NCBI RefSeq assembly: GCF_008831505.1
Contig: NZ_CP044507.1
Coordinates: 620,001-684,000 of the forward strand
Source: Chryseobacterium sp.
GTDB lineage: Bacteria; Bacteroidota; Bacteroidia; Flavobacteriales; Weeksellaceae
DNA length: 64,000 bases
Direction of reading: 5' to 3'
Position numbers and translations under genes: made by a program. The notes beneath the pieces were generated by a model that had not been told where the DNA came from, ran no database searches, and saw nothing but the letters and a program-made list of their open reading frames with translations. Positions within the stretch are counted from its first letter, which is position 1, and every line of letters starts with the position of its first letter. Shown here one piece after another: positions 39,721 through 49,832 of this stretch.

Positions 39721-41814
39721 TCAGGAAATTTTCCCCCAACTTGTTTTACTGCGGAAATGAAGCAGGTAATAATTTTTTAGATTTTGGTGCTCAGGCAAGG
39801 CCAGGAACGGATCTTGCTGAAGAATGGCCGCCACGGCGTCCTTGGATGCCTGTATAATATTTGCATCTGTAGTAAGGTCCAGTTTCTTAAAGTCAAGGAT
39901 TCCACTCTGCTGTGTACCCAGCAGATCACCGGGGCCCCTGAGCTGCATATCCACTTCCGAGATTTTAAAACCGTCATTTGTTTCCGTCATAGTTTTTATG
40001 CGGGTCCTGCTTTCCTTTGTCAGTTTGTCTGATGTCATCAGGATGCAGAAACTCTGTTCAGCCCCGCGTCCCACACGACCGCGCAACTGATGAAGCTGCG
40101 AAAGTCCGAACCTTTCCGCACTTTCTATGATCATTACCGAAGCATTAGGCACATTTACCCCCACTTCTATTACCGTGGTGGCTACCATGATCTGCGCCTT
40201 GCCGGAGGCAAAATACTGCATGGCCTCTTCCTTTTCATTAGGCTTCATTCTGCCGTGGAGCATTGTGACATTGCATTCCTCAAAAAACTGCATGATATGG
40301 TCGAAATTCTCCATCAGGTTTTTATAGTCCAGGGTTTCGGATTCCTCAATCAGAGGATAAACGAAATACACCTGACGCCCTTTCGCAATCTCTTCGCGGG
40401 CGAAACGGAAGACACTTAACCGGTCTTTTTCGCGGCGGTGTGCCGTGATAATTGGTTTCCTGCCTAACGGCATTTCGTCGATCACCGATACATCCAAGTC
40501 ACTGTAGAAACTCATTGCCAGGGTCCGAGGTATGGGCGTGGCGGTCATTACCAGAATATGCGGCGGAATCCGGTTTTTGGCCCATAAACGTGCCCGCTGT
40601 GCCACACCGAAGCGGTGCTGTTCGTCTATGATGGCCAACCCCAGGTTTTTAAACTTTACGACATCCTCCAGAACTGCGTGTGTGCCTACCAAAATGGAAA
40701 GTTCCCCGCTGAGCAGGGAGTCATGAATCAATATTCGGTCTGACTTTTTTGTTGATCCTGTAAGCAAACTGATACGGATTCCGGCAGGTTCGGTAAGTTC
40801 TTTTAGCGAATTGAAATGCTGTTGGGCCAGAATTTCGGTAGGTGCCATCATCACACTTTGGAAGCCATTGTCCATGGCAATAAGCATGGCTAAAAGTGCC
40901 ACGATGGTTTTTCCGGAGCCCACATCACCCTGTAGCAAACGGTTCATCTGTACAGGTCTCCGCATATCCATCCTGATTTCCCTGACGACTCTTTTCTGCG
41001 CATTGGTGAGGGGGAAGGGCAGGTAGTGCTTGTAAAATGTGGTAAAATAGTCTCCCACCAGCGTAAATGGATTTCCCACAGCATTGGCCTGATGGTGCTG
41101 CTTCTTAAGCGCATAACTCAGCTGGAAAAAAAAGGCCTCCTCAAATTTGATCCTGCGGCTTGCCTGCTCACAGATTCGGTGGTTGGCCGGAAAATGAATA
41201 TTCAGGTAAGCGTCGGCGCGGGAAAGCAGTTTCAGTCTCTGGCGTAAAGAGTCGGGGATATTCTCGCTCAGAAGCAGGGGAATTTGCGAACAGAGGCCGC
41301 GCAGAATATTCTGAAAGAACTTTTGATTCAGGCCCCGCTTGCTCAGTTTTTCCGAGCCTGGATAGATCGGTACCACTGCGGAAGTCCTCTCTTTGATGTC
41401 CTCAGTTTCAATCTCCGGATGGGACATGGAGAATTGGCTGTTAAATAAATTTACTTTGCCAAATATAAAAACAGTTCGGTTTACCGGCAGTTGTTCTCTG
41501 AGCCATTTCGAATATTTAAACCACACAAGTTCCATAGTGCCTGTCTCGTCCTGAAACTTTGCAGAAAGTCTTTTGCTGCGGCCCTCGCCCAGTTCTCGTA
41601 CCTCTATGATACGCCCTTTCAGCTGAACTTCAGGCAAATTGTCGGTAAGATCCGTTATACGGTACACTTTGCTTTTGTCCAGATAGCGCAGCGGAAAAAA
41701 GTTCAGGAAATCCGCAACTGTCGCAATGCCTAAAACATTCCGGATCAGTTTCGCACGTTCCGGACCTATACTTTTCAGATATTCTACAGGGGTATCTAAG
41801 GACAGCTGATTCAT
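39721..41814 (-). CDS. recG: ATP-dependent DNA helicase RecG
   Basis: 697 residues from MNQLSLDTPVEYLKSIGPERA; the 24 codons before it are low in complexity and left out. The wedge/OB domain (about 60-150) is followed by the helicase core with the Walker A LLQGDVGSGKTIVALLA, the DEQH box in AIIDEQHRFGVAQR, motif III VMTATPIPRTLA and late motifs VATTVIEVGVNVPNA and QLRGRVGRG. It remodels stalled replication forks. Reverse strand, downstream of the thioredoxin gene by 98 bases with a weak hairpin between. Confidence 0.97.
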   Translation of the reverse strand: MNQLSLDTPVEYLKSIGPERAKLIRNVLGIATVADFLNFFPLRYLDKSKVYRITDLTDNLPEVQLKGRIIEVRELGEGRSKRLSAKFQDETGTMELVWFKYSKWLREQLPVNRTVFIFGKVNLFNSQFSMSHPEIETEDIKERTSAVVPIYPGSEKLSKRGLNQKFFQNILRGLCSQIPLLLSENIPDSLRQRLKLLSRADAYLNIHFPANHRICEQASRRIKFEEAFFFQLSYALKKQHHQANAVGNPFTLVGDYFTTFYKHYLPFPLTNAQKRVVREIRMDMRRPVQMNRLLQGDVGSGKTIVALLAMLIAMDNGFQSVMMAPTEILAQQHFNSLKELTEPAGIRISLLTGSTKKSDRILIHDSLLSGELSILVGTHAVLEDVVKFKNLGLAIIDEQHRFGVAQRARLWAKNRIPPHILVMTATPIPRTLAMSFYSDLDVSVIDEMPLGRKPIITAHRREKDRLSVFRFAREEIAKGRQVYFVYPLIEESETLDYKNLMENFDHIMQFFEECNVTMLHGRMKPNEKEEAMQYFASGKAQIMVATTVIEVGVNVPNASVMIIESAERFGLSQLHQLRGRVGRGAEQSFCILMTSDKLTKESRTRIKTMTETNDGFKISEVDMQLRGPGDLLGTQQSGILDFKKLDLTTDANIIQASKDAVAAILQQDPFLALPEHQNLKNYYLLHFRSKTSWGKIS

Positions 41815-41822
41815 GGTGATGG

Positions 41823-41872
41823 CCAGACAATTTCCGAAAAAAAGAAAAGACTTCCAAAAAAATGGAAAGCCT
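41823..41872 (-). terminator. Possible terminator between the thioredoxin gene and recG
   Basis: CTTTCCA/TGGAAG stem around a T-run loop, followed by a T-rich stretch on the reverse strand. Weak stem. Confidence 0.35.
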
Positions 41873-41911
41873 TTCTTATTTAGCAAGTTTTCATCGATGT
41901 CTGTGGGGACT

Positions 41912-42445
41912 TTAGTCTTTTATTTTTGACTTAAATTTTTTCTGATAATTCTCCCATTCTTCTCGGGTCTTGATTTTCAGATGTTCATCGTTCGCAAAGA
42001 AGTAAATATAGGGTTCCAGTTCCTGGGCGGTAAGCGCACCCTGAAGCATCGTAATAGGGTTGGCCTGCTCGTCCAGAAATACAACGCTGGGTACCGCGTT
42101 TACATTCATGTACTGCGTAAGTTCGTGCATGGCATTGCGCCGTTTTTTATTGCCGAAATCCGGATTACTGAAGGTGCGCCCGTACATTTTAATTTTCTGA
42201 TTTCCTTCCGCATCAAATTTCACAGGATAGTAATTCTGGTTCAGATATTCGGCAATCTGCGGATGGTTATAGGTTTTCTTCTCCATCACTTTGCAGGGGC
42301 CACACCAGTCGGCATAAAAATCAATCAGAATCTTCCGTGGAGCGACTTTCTGCGCGGCTATTGCCTCATCAAGAGTCATCCATTTCAGCTGAGCTGACGC
42401 TGTGGTAAAAATCAGAAGCAGTAACACTGCGGCAAACTTTCTCAT
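41912..42445 (-). CDS. Secreted thioredoxin-fold protein
   Basis: 177 residues. Signal peptide MRKFAAVLLLLIFTTASA. Thioredoxin-like fold with the active site ADWCGPCKVMEKKTYNHP (Cys48, Cys51) and cis-proline in VNAVPSVVFLD. The CGPC motif and the DUF255-like surroundings fit a periplasmic thiol-disulfide protein. It lies 40 bases downstream of a POT transporter gene, so probably in its transcript. The partner protein is unknown. Confidence 0.9.
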   Translation of the reverse strand: MRKFAAVLLLLIFTTASAQLKWMTLDEAIAAQKVAPRKILIDFYADWCGPCKVMEKKTYNHPQIAEYLNQNYYPVKFDAEGNQKIKMYGRTFSNPDFGNKKRRNAMHELTQYMNVNAVPSVVFLDEQANPITMLQGALTAQELEPYIYFFANDEHLKIKTREEWENYQKKFKSKIKD

Positions 42446-42485
42446 AGTATATTAGATGTATAAAATCTGATAATGTTAAATGGGA

Positions 42486-43997
42486 TTACCTTACTTCCTG
42501 CATCAGCTTTTTCACTAACGGCGATATGGCAATCAGGATTACACCGGCTATAACGGCATAAATGCCTAGCTGCCTGTAGCCCTCTGTATAAGCCAGGAGC
42601 GCGTCCATATTGGTTGAGCCTTCCTTGGCCGTAGCCATGCCGGCACCAATAATTCCGGCCACGTACTGTCCGTAAGCGGAGGCCAGAAACCAGAGACCCA
42701 TCATCATTCCCTGCAGCTTTTCGGTTGAAAGTTTGGTCATGATACTGAGTCCGATGGGTGAAAGGCACAGTTCGCCAAAGGTGATGACGAGCAATGCGAT
42801 GGTGAAAATATTAAGTGAGGTGATGCCCTGCAGGTCCGCGAAGAATCTGGTAGCAAAAAGTACGTAGTAACCGGCCCCTAGGAAGATAAAGCCAAGTCCG
42901 AACTTTATAACGGTATTAGGTTCCAGTTTTCTTTTGCTTAGCCAGATCCACAGCAGCCCTAATAGTGGTGCCAGAAAAATAATGAAGAAAGCACCACCGG
43001 AATTATTTACGCCGTTAGGATCCAGGCCAAGCAGGTCCTGGTTAAGGTTCTTGGCGGCAAATATGCTTAATGAGCCCCCAGACTGTTCATATATTCCCCA
43101 AAACAGGATGGAGAAGATAATGAAGACAAGTGCTGCCCAAAGTTTTTTGCGCTCTGCGGTATTCACCTTCGCCATCTCATAAAACAGATAGATCAGGGTT
43201 AGCGGCCCCACAGTATACATAAAATAATCAGTGTACTGGGGAACCGAGACCATGATCATGATTAACGGTACAAAAAGCAGGGTCAGGATATAGGTCCCAA
43301 CTACTTTCCAACGGGGCTGGCTTTGAAGTGTGCCGTCGGCCGCCAAACTCTGGGGCATTAGACCAATGGGACCCAGGCGGCGCTGGGTGAAAATAAAGTT
43401 GATGAGGCTGATGACCATCACAACCGCGGCCAGGCCGAATGCAATATTCCAGCGAAGTGCTTCCGGAATAATGTTGGCAAACATCTCGCCTTTCCCAATG
43501 GCTATACAGATATAACCTCCAAGGAGTGCGCCCAGGTTGATGCCGGCATAAAACAGCGAAAAACCTGCATCCGTCCGCGAATCTCCGGCACGGTACAGTT
43601 TACCCACCATCGTTGAAATATTGGGTTTAAAGAATCCTGTTCCCACAACGGTAAATGAGATACCCAGGAAAAAGAAATCATGCGGATTTGCGGCCAGGAT
43701 CAAACTCCCGACAATCATCAGCAAACCTCCCCAGAAAAGCGATTTCCTGAAGCCCAGAATTTTATCGGCAAAGAGACCGCCTACAAATGTAAAGGCATAT
43801 ACGAAGGCCTGGGTAGCTCCGTACTGAAGATTAGCCTGCTCGTCATCAAACTTTAATTGTGAGATCATAAAGAAAACCAGCATTCCCCGCATTCCGTAAA
43901 AGCAGAAGCGTTCCCACATTTCAGAAAAGAACAGGGACCATATTTGCCGTGGATATTTTCCTTTGAAATCCTGTATTTGTTCCAGCGTCAGATTCAT
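42486..43997 (-). CDS. POT/PTR family proton-coupled peptide transporter
   Basis: 503 residues with about 12 to 14 membrane helices. Family marks: MWERFCFYGMRGMLVFFM (ExxERFxYYG-type motif), the loop GGLFADKILGFRKS and FKPNISTMVGKLY (PTR2 signature). It should import di- and tripeptides with protons. It is one of three POT genes in the window. The secreted thioredoxin gene is next on the same strand. The promoter region shows only a near match to the -7 box. Confidence 0.93.
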   Translation of the reverse strand: MNLTLEQIQDFKGKYPRQIWSLFFSEMWERFCFYGMRGMLVFFMISQLKFDDEQANLQYGATQAFVYAFTFVGGLFADKILGFRKSLFWGGLLMIVGSLILAANPHDFFFLGISFTVVGTGFFKPNISTMVGKLYRAGDSRTDAGFSLFYAGINLGALLGGYICIAIGKGEMFANIIPEALRWNIAFGLAAVVMVISLINFIFTQRRLGPIGLMPQSLAADGTLQSQPRWKVVGTYILTLLFVPLIMIMVSVPQYTDYFMYTVGPLTLIYLFYEMAKVNTAERKKLWAALVFIIFSILFWGIYEQSGGSLSIFAAKNLNQDLLGLDPNGVNNSGGAFFIIFLAPLLGLLWIWLSKRKLEPNTVIKFGLGFIFLGAGYYVLFATRFFADLQGITSLNIFTIALLVITFGELCLSPIGLSIMTKLSTEKLQGMMMGLWFLASAYGQYVAGIIGAGMATAKEGSTNMDALLAYTEGYRQLGIYAVIAGVILIAISPLVKKLMQEVR

Positions 43998-44022
43998 AAG
44001 ATTTATTTGGCACGAATGTAGT

Positions 44023-44049
44023 AAAAAAAACCACCGGAAGTCCGGTGGT
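44023..44049 (-). terminator. Terminator of the second POT gene
   Basis: ACCACCGG/CCGGTGGT stem with a four-base loop and eight T on the reverse strand. Confidence 0.92.
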
Positions 44050-44072
44050 CATCATATTATAGAATGATTTTC

Positions 44073-45569
44073 TTAATGAATACCCTTCATGAACTTGTTC
44101 AGAATCGGTGAAAGCAATAATAATGCGACACCGGAAATCAACATAAGTACCGTAATGAACGGATACAGCGAAAAGTCATAGGTTTCCAGAATTTGCTCCA
44201 GGGTTGCTGCCAGATAATTACCCAGTGCAAAACTGGCCATCCAAACTCCCATCATAATGGACGTAATGTTACCCGGAGATAGTTTTGTAACCATAGAGAG
44301 ACCAATTGGCGACAGCATAAGCTCACCTATGGTCAGAAGTACGTAAACGGCTACCAGCCACATTGGACTCACCAGGTTTCCGGCATCGGCGCTGTTTTGC
44401 GCCTGAGTCATAATAAAGAAGGCGAAGGCACCAATAAACATGGCCAAGGCAAATTTCACCGGCGTCCTTGGGTTCAGTTTGCGGGCTGCAAGTTTGATCC
44501 ACAGCAGTGAAAATAAAGGCGCCAGGGTTACAATGGCAATTGGGTTAATGTTTTGGAACCAGGTAGTCGGGATCTCAAACCCACCTACTACACGGTCCGT
44601 ATTTTCCTGTGCAAAAAGGTTGAATGTTCCGCCTGCCTGTTCGAAACCTGCCCAGAAAACGATGTTAAAGAATGCAAGGATCAGAATTACAAAAACTCTT
44701 GTCCATTCTGTTGAACCATTGGTTCCTTTAAAGATGGAAAGGGCAATGAATCCGGTTCCGGCAATTCCCAGCACCCAAACCATAATGGTATGGATAAGGT
44801 CTGATGTGTTGTTCCAGATAAACATTACGGCAAATACAAAAGCTACATTTGCGATCGTGTACACGATAATGTCCCTCCAGTCCTTAGCTACAAGGTTGGT
44901 AATTCCCTTCTCTCTGTATCCCGGTGGCAGACCTTTGTCTCCAAGCGTGTTACGGCGTGCATAAAACCACAGCACACCGATCATCATTCCGATACCGGCA
45001 GCCAGGTATCCGTAGGGCCAACCTACTTTTTCACCAAGGGTTCCCGCAACAAACGGAGAAAGGAATGCACCTATGTTAATACCCATATAGAAGATGGTAA
45101 AGGCACCGTCTTTACGCGGGTCATCATTATCATAAAGGTCACCAACTATTGTAGAGATGTTTGGTTTGAAGAAACCATTACCCAGGATCAGGACACCCAA
45201 CCCAAGATAGAAGAAATTCTTTCTTGTTTCCAGGTCGCCCATCATGTCTCCTGCCGCTCCCGCAGCCAGCATAAACTGCCCGATGGCCATAACCAGACCA
45301 CCGATAAGGATTGATTTTCTCTGACCGAGGATCTTATCGGCAAACCATCCACCTAAGATAGGGGTGAGGTAAACCAGAGCGGTAAATATTCCGTAAACAG
45401 AAAGAGATTCTGCACGGTCCAGTCCGAAACCTCCGGTTGCCAGTTCTGCGGTCAGGAAGATGGTGAGCAGGGCGCGCATCCCATAATAGGAGAAACGTTC
45501 CCACATTTCTGTAAAAAACAGGGAATAGAGACCCTTTGGGTGCCCCTGCGTTGGTTGTGTTGTATCCAT
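44073..45569 (-). CDS. POT/PTR family proton-coupled peptide transporter
   Basis: 498 residues from MDTTQPTQGHPKGL; an upstream ATG at 45602 would place the start within the promoter. Motifs: EMWERFSYYGMRALL, GGWFADKILGQRKS and NGFFKPNISTIVGDLY. It is about the same size as the neighbouring POT gene but clearly a different paralogue. It is separated from it by a terminator, so it is transcribed alone from the -7 box at 45600-45607. Confidence 0.94.
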   Translation of the reverse strand: MDTTQPTQGHPKGLYSLFFTEMWERFSYYGMRALLTIFLTAELATGGFGLDRAESLSVYGIFTALVYLTPILGGWFADKILGQRKSILIGGLVMAIGQFMLAAGAAGDMMGDLETRKNFFYLGLGVLILGNGFFKPNISTIVGDLYDNDDPRKDGAFTIFYMGINIGAFLSPFVAGTLGEKVGWPYGYLAAGIGMMIGVLWFYARRNTLGDKGLPPGYREKGITNLVAKDWRDIIVYTIANVAFVFAVMFIWNNTSDLIHTIMVWVLGIAGTGFIALSIFKGTNGSTEWTRVFVILILAFFNIVFWAGFEQAGGTFNLFAQENTDRVVGGFEIPTTWFQNINPIAIVTLAPLFSLLWIKLAARKLNPRTPVKFALAMFIGAFAFFIMTQAQNSADAGNLVSPMWLVAVYVLLTIGELMLSPIGLSMVTKLSPGNITSIMMGVWMASFALGNYLAATLEQILETYDFSLYPFITVLMLISGVALLLLSPILNKFMKGIH

Positions 45570-45599
45570 AGTTAAATTAAAAATTATTTGTAACAGGAG

Positions 45600-45607
45600 C
45601 AAATATA
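45600..45607 (-). promoter_or_regulatory. -7 box of the second POT gene
   Basis: TATATTTG on the reverse strand, 30 bases before the ATG. Confidence 0.6.
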
Positions 45608-45789
45608 GTTTTTTTTCGCTTCTGTACTTAGTGATTGTTATATTTTGAGGTAGATTCAGCCTAATGAGTCATAATATTCCCCATTATACCACAGCATCCT
45701 GAGATCCTGAAAACGCTAAGAGAGCAGGTATTATCTCACGGAATGTGTATGACCAGACTTACATGTCTAAATTTCTCAATTCAGCATAC

Positions 45790-45816
45790 AAAACGGGGCA
45801 AAAATTTTGCCCCGGT
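45790..45816 (-). terminator. Terminator of the DUF937-OmpA gene
   Basis: CGGGGCAAAA/TTTTGCCCCG, a 10-bp stem with a single base between the arms (the innermost pairs open to form the loop), followed by a T-run on the reverse strand. Confidence 0.85.
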
Positions 45817-45840
45817 TATAAAATAAAAACTGTTTTCTTA

Positions 45841-47133
45841 CTATTTTGTAAATCTTACAGACATTTTTCTGTCTTTAGCTCGTTCAGCATCAGATGCGGA
45901 GGCATCAACTACGGCCTGCTCGCTGCCGTAACCTTCAGCACCGGTTACCTGTGCACCCACACCCAGTTTTGTAAGCTCAGACTTAATGAAATCTGCTCTG
46001 TCCTGAGAAAGTTTTTTGTTTGTTGCGGCATCGCCTGTTTTATCGGTATAACCACCAATCTTTATTTTTGCATCAGGGTATGCCTTCAGGATTTCCGCAA
46101 GATTCTGGATCTGTCCTTCAGAGCCTGGCTCAAGAGCGGTTGCAGATCCCATTTGGAAGTTTACATTGTCAAAATCGTACCATGTGGTTTTCAAAGCTTC
46201 ATCATCAGCGGCATTCGTATACCCTCCGGAACGTAAAAATTCGATCATGCGGGATTCCATACCGTTGGCATAACCCTGCAAGGGTGTTCCGTTAAGATCG
46301 ATTGCTGTCATTTCACCACGGTCCGCCGTCGTCATTGTTGTGTCCACCATTACGTTTGCAGAGTCCTCCACTATCACTGTAGAATCGGAATCAGTTGTCG
46401 TGACGGTTTCTTTATTATCACACTGTTTCATCAGGAACCATCCAACGAGAAGCAGGAGAAGTAGGGGAAGAAGCCATTTCCAGATGGAACTGCCTTCCGT
46501 CTTTACTTCGTCCCGGTCTACATTTACGTGGGTGGCCCCGGCGCGTGTCACCTCTACGTGAGGCTCGGTAGCGGTAGCGGTAGTGGCAGTCGCAGCTGCT
46601 TTTTCGGAGTAGCTGTCTCCGAACCAATCACCTAATCCAAGGCTGGCCATTGATAGACCCGCAGGCAAAAGTGTTGAAACTATCCCTTTCTGATCAGACA
46701 GTAATCCTGAGATTGCGCTGCGGTCCAGATTATTGTCGGCAGCGTATTTTCCCACAGAGCCGAGTGTCGCTCCTGTAACCATATTCAGCAAGGTGGAGGT
46801 AGTACCTGTACCAATCCCGGCGTAGCCTGAAATGGCATTGATGATGCCGGCAACCTTGTCTCCGAAAATACTTGCCAATACGTTCGAAATATAAGTGTTG
46901 TTCGCAGACCCGCCCAGCAAGTCGCCCAACAGCCCACTGTTTGCAGAGCCCGTAATCGAATCGAGTACTGTAGGATTGGAAGAATGGTTAGCAAAACCAC
47001 CCACTACCGCAGGCAGCAGACCACTGATCGCTTTGGAAATTCCGGATTCACTTTCTCCCAGCTGCGTAGCAGCCTGTGTAACGAGCGCAGGACCTAACTG
47101 TCCTCTGATAAGATCAAGAATGTTTAATGACAT
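45841..47133 (-). CDS. DUF937-OmpA fusion membrane protein
   Basis: 430 residues. The N-terminal 185 or so form a DUF937/YidB-like alpha domain (MSLNILDLIRGQLGPALVTQ, then ISGLLPAVVGGFA). An Ala- and Thr-rich linker follows, then one membrane helix (about 225-243, WLLPLLLLLLVGWFLM) and a C-terminal OmpA peptidoglycan-binding domain (about 310-430, with IKIGGYTDKTGD and LSQDRADFIKSEL). The DUF937 part lies on the cytosolic side if the helix spans once, and OmpA in the periplasm. I infer an envelope link protein. Confidence 0.88.
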   Translation of the reverse strand: MSLNILDLIRGQLGPALVTQAATQLGESESGISKAISGLLPAVVGGFANHSSNPTVLDSITGSANSGLLGDLLGGSANNTYISNVLASIFGDKVAGIINAISGYAGIGTGTTSTLLNMVTGATLGSVGKYAADNNLDRSAISGLLSDQKGIVSTLLPAGLSMASLGLGDWFGDSYSEKAAATATTATATEPHVEVTRAGATHVNVDRDEVKTEGSSIWKWLLPLLLLLLVGWFLMKQCDNKETVTTTDSDSTVIVEDSANVMVDTTMTTADRGEMTAIDLNGTPLQGYANGMESRMIEFLRSGGYTNAADDEALKTTWYDFDNVNFQMGSATALEPGSEGQIQNLAEILKAYPDAKIKIGGYTDKTGDAATNKKLSQDRADFIKSELTKLGVGAQVTGAEGYGSEQAVVDASASDAERAKDRKMSVRFTK

Positions 47134-47181
47134 AGTAGTTAAATTTTAATGTTTATCCGCAGGATGATGCAAGAATTAATC

Positions 47182-47189
47182 CAAATTTA
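47182..47189 (-). promoter_or_regulatory. -7 box of the DUF937-OmpA gene
   Basis: TAAATTTG on the reverse strand, 48 bases before the ATG. Confidence 0.5.
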
Positions 47190-47240
47190 AAACAGCCAAA
47201 AAACGCTCGCCTCGGGGAGAAAGCTTAGAACTTAAGGATA

Positions 47241-48716
47241 TTAATAAGCCTTGGCAAAAATGACGCGCCGGGTTGAAGGTTTACCGGAGATCAGAGAAAC
47301 TCCAGCCTCTTCTTTAGCATCCAAAGGAATACAGCGGATGGTTGCTTTTGTGAGATTCTTGATTTCCTCTTCTTCCTCAGCGGTGCCATCCCAGTGCGCA
47401 GAAATAAAGCCGCCTTTTTCTTCAAGTACCGATTTGAATTCCTCAAAAGTGTTTACTTCGGTAATGTTCGCATTCTTATAGTCCAGCGCTCTGTTATAGA
47501 TGTCTTTCTGTATGCTCTGCAGCAGTTCTTCAATATAAACCTCAAGGTTTTCAATCGGCTGGACTACCTTTGTCAGCGTGTCGCGGCGTGCCACCTCTAC
47601 GGTACGGTTTTCCAGGTCCCTGGCACCCATGGCTATCCTTACAGGTACTCCTTTCAATTCATATTCAGCAAACTTCCAGCCCGGTTTGTTCTGATCATCA
47701 TCATCAAATTTAACGGAAATATTTTTTGCCTTAAGTTTCTGTTGAATTTCATTTGCAACAGTACGGATGTTTTCCAGCTGTTCCTCTCCTTTAAATATTG
47801 GTACGATTACAACCTGAATCGGTGCTAGTGTTGGAGGCAGCACTAAACCGTAATCATCAGAGTGCGCCATGATCAGTGCGCCCATCAGTCGTGTGCTCAC
47901 ACCCCAGGAGGTAGCCCAGGCATATTCTGATTTACCCTCACGGTTAGTGAACTTTACATCGAAAGCTTTTGAGAAATTCTGACCCAGGAAGTGCGAGGTT
48001 CCGGCCTGCAGGGCTTTACCGTCCTGCATCATGGCTTCAATACAGTAAGTTTCCTCTGCCCCGGCAAAACGCTCTGTGGGCGTCTTGATGCCACGGATAA
48101 CCGGCATTGCCATATGATTTTCGGCAAAAGTGGCGTAAACTTCAAGCATTTTTTCTGTTTCCTCCAGCGCTTCTTCCCTGGTGGCATGTGCAGTATGTCC
48201 TTCCTGCCACAAAAATTCGGTTGTACGCAGGAATAATCGGGTTCTCATTTCCCAGCGTACGACATTGGCCCACTGGTTAATCAGTATGGGCAGGTCGCGG
48301 TAGCTCTGGATCCAGTTTTTATAGGTACTCCAGATAATAGCTTCGGATGTTGGACGTACAATGAGTTCCTCTTCCAGTTTGGCTTCAGGATCCACAATAA
48401 GTTTCTGCGGATTGTTAGGGTCGGTTTTCAGTCTGTAATGAGTCACCACAGCGCATTCCTTGGCAAAACCTTCAGCATTCTGCTCTTCAGCTTCAAAGAG
48501 GCTTTTCGGTACAAACAACGGGAAATAAGCATTCTGGTGACCTGTTTCCTTAAACATCCTGTCCAGTTCATCGCGCATTTTCTCCCAGATCGCGTATCCG
48601 TATGGTTTGATCACCATGCATCCGCGAACCTGCGAGTTCTCCGCCAGATCAGCTTTTACCACCAATTCATTATACCACTTGCTGTAATCCTGTTCTCTCG
48701 AAGTTAATTTTGCCAT
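47241..48716 (-). CDS. proS: Prolyl-tRNA synthetase, short archaeal/eukaryote-like type
   Basis: 491 residues. Class II synthetase of the short form without the bacterial editing insertion. [19 protein letters not shown] at the start, [15 protein letters not shown] near 31, the catalytic [16 protein letters not shown] and the ending RRVIFAKAY are all family marks. It charges tRNA-Pro. Single gene, about 140 bases away from the divergent lipoprotein gene. Confidence 0.96.
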   Translation of the reverse strand: MAKLTSREQDYSKWYNELVVKADLAENSQVRGCMVIKPYGYAIWEKMRDELDRMFKETGHQNAYFPLFVPKSLFEAEEQNAEGFAKECAVVTHYRLKTDPNNPQKLIVDPEAKLEEELIVRPTSEAIIWSTYKNWIQSYRDLPILINQWANVVRWEMRTRLFLRTTEFLWQEGHTAHATREEALEETEKMLEVYATFAENHMAMPVIRGIKTPTERFAGAEETYCIEAMMQDGKALQAGTSHFLGQNFSKAFDVKFTNREGKSEYAWATSWGVSTRLMGALIMAHSDDYGLVLPPTLAPIQVVIVPIFKGEEQLENIRTVANEIQQKLKAKNISVKFDDDDQNKPGWKFAEYELKGVPVRIAMGARDLENRTVEVARRDTLTKVVQPIENLEVYIEELLQSIQKDIYNRALDYKNANITEVNTFEEFKSVLEEKGGFISAHWDGTAEEEEEIKNLTKATIRCIPLDAKEEAGVSLISGKPSTRRVIFAKAY

Positions 48717-48801
48717 TTTTTTACGTAAATTTTTATAAAACCCTATTTAACTTTTACCTTTTTCCGAATCTAAAATAAACACGTATATTTACGATATTAA
48801 T

Positions 48802-48809
48802 TACGTTTG
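48802..48809 (+). promoter_or_regulatory. -7 box of the aromatic-rich lipoprotein gene
   Basis: TACGTTTG, 50 bases before the ATG. Confidence 0.55.
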
Positions 48810-48859
48810 AGACCGCAAAAGCGGTGCAAAGATATTTAAAATTAAAATTTTTATATGCT

Positions 48860-49810
48860 ATGAAAAAATATATAATTGAAAATCTGACCCGTAGCTTGCG
48901 CTCCAATATGGTGCTTGCCGTAGCGGGTGGATTTATATTGATGTCCTGTGGTACACAGATGGGCGGCTACAGTGAAACCGACGGAGTGTATTACGATCCA
49001 GCCCGGGACACACTGCCTGAAGGTGTGGTGCTTGATAACCGTGGAAATCAGGTAGGTGAATATTACGATTACACGGACACTCAGATAGTAGAGGATGTGC
49101 GTGAGCGCAGCTGGCAGGAGAACAGTAAATATTGGGACGATAACGTATCCGATTCGGACTGGGGCGTTTATGCAGGCTCTGAGACCAATTTCTATCAGGA
49201 TAATTGGGGCTGGGGGATGCCATTCGGTTTCTACAGTCCTTACTATGGGCATGGTTTTCGTGTAGGAATGTCCTGGGGCTGGGGTTCGCCCTGGGCTTGG
49301 TATGACCCGTTCTGGGGTTTCAGCCCATATTCAAACTGGGGATGGTACAACGGTTTTTATCCGTATGGATGGTCCTCTCCGTATTACGGATTTTACAGCC
49401 CTTATTATTATGCACCAACCTATCGCTACCAGCGTAGCGGTGCAAACGGAAGGTTATATAACTCCTACCAGGGATCACAGGGTCTTCTGAAGCAGGGTGC
49501 CAACAATGGTTTCAGAAACCAGGGTGCGTCGGGCCGTATATCAAATCAGCAACCGGTGAATAACACGCCACGGTTCCGGACACCAACTCAAACCCGCGAT
49601 ATACAGCAAACACAGCCTCGCTCCGTTCCCAGAAACAGACCATATATGAATAATCCGCAAAGTGCTCCGCGGACTTCTGAGCCTCGAATCAGATCCAATG
49701 AAAACGGTGGTTTCAGATCAGGTGGCTTTAACAGTGGAAGTTCATCTTCCGGTGGTGGTTTCAGATCGGGTGGCTCTACCGGTGGCGGTATGCGTTCCGG
49801 AGGGAGATAA
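48860..49810 (+). CDS. Aromatic-rich lipoprotein of unknown function
   Basis: 316 residues from MKKYIIENLTRSLRS; the frame opens 12 codons earlier. Lipobox LMSCG around residue 29. The mature part has three zones: a polar acidic start, a Trp/Tyr/Gly/Pro-rich middle (about 110-195: WGWGMPFGFYSPYYGHG and WGSPWAWYDPFWGF), and a disordered Gln/Asn/Arg/Ser/Gly tail with repeated GGFRSGG units. No catalytic motif. The next gene, an outer membrane porin, begins 22 bases later, so they are probably one operon. Confidence 0.8.
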   Translation: MKKYIIENLTRSLRSNMVLAVAGGFILMSCGTQMGGYSETDGVYYDPARDTLPEGVVLDNRGNQVGEYYDYTDTQIVEDVRERSWQENSKYWDDNVSDSDWGVYAGSETNFYQDNWGWGMPFGFYSPYYGHGFRVGMSWGWGSPWAWYDPFWGFSPYSNWGWYNGFYPYGWSSPYYGFYSPYYYAPTYRYQRSGANGRLYNSYQGSQGLLKQGANNGFRNQGASGRISNQQPVNNTPRFRTPTQTRDIQQTQPRSVPRNRPYMNNPQSAPRTSEPRIRSNENGGFRSGGFNSGSSSSGGGFRSGGSTGGGMRSGGR

Positions 49811-49832
49811 ATTTTACTAACAGAGAATAACA

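Noticed and set aside
45745-46236. 163-codon forward frame overlapping the DUF937-OmpA gene
   Set aside because: Shadow of the reverse-strand OmpA domain; Cys- and Phe-rich with no coherent fold.
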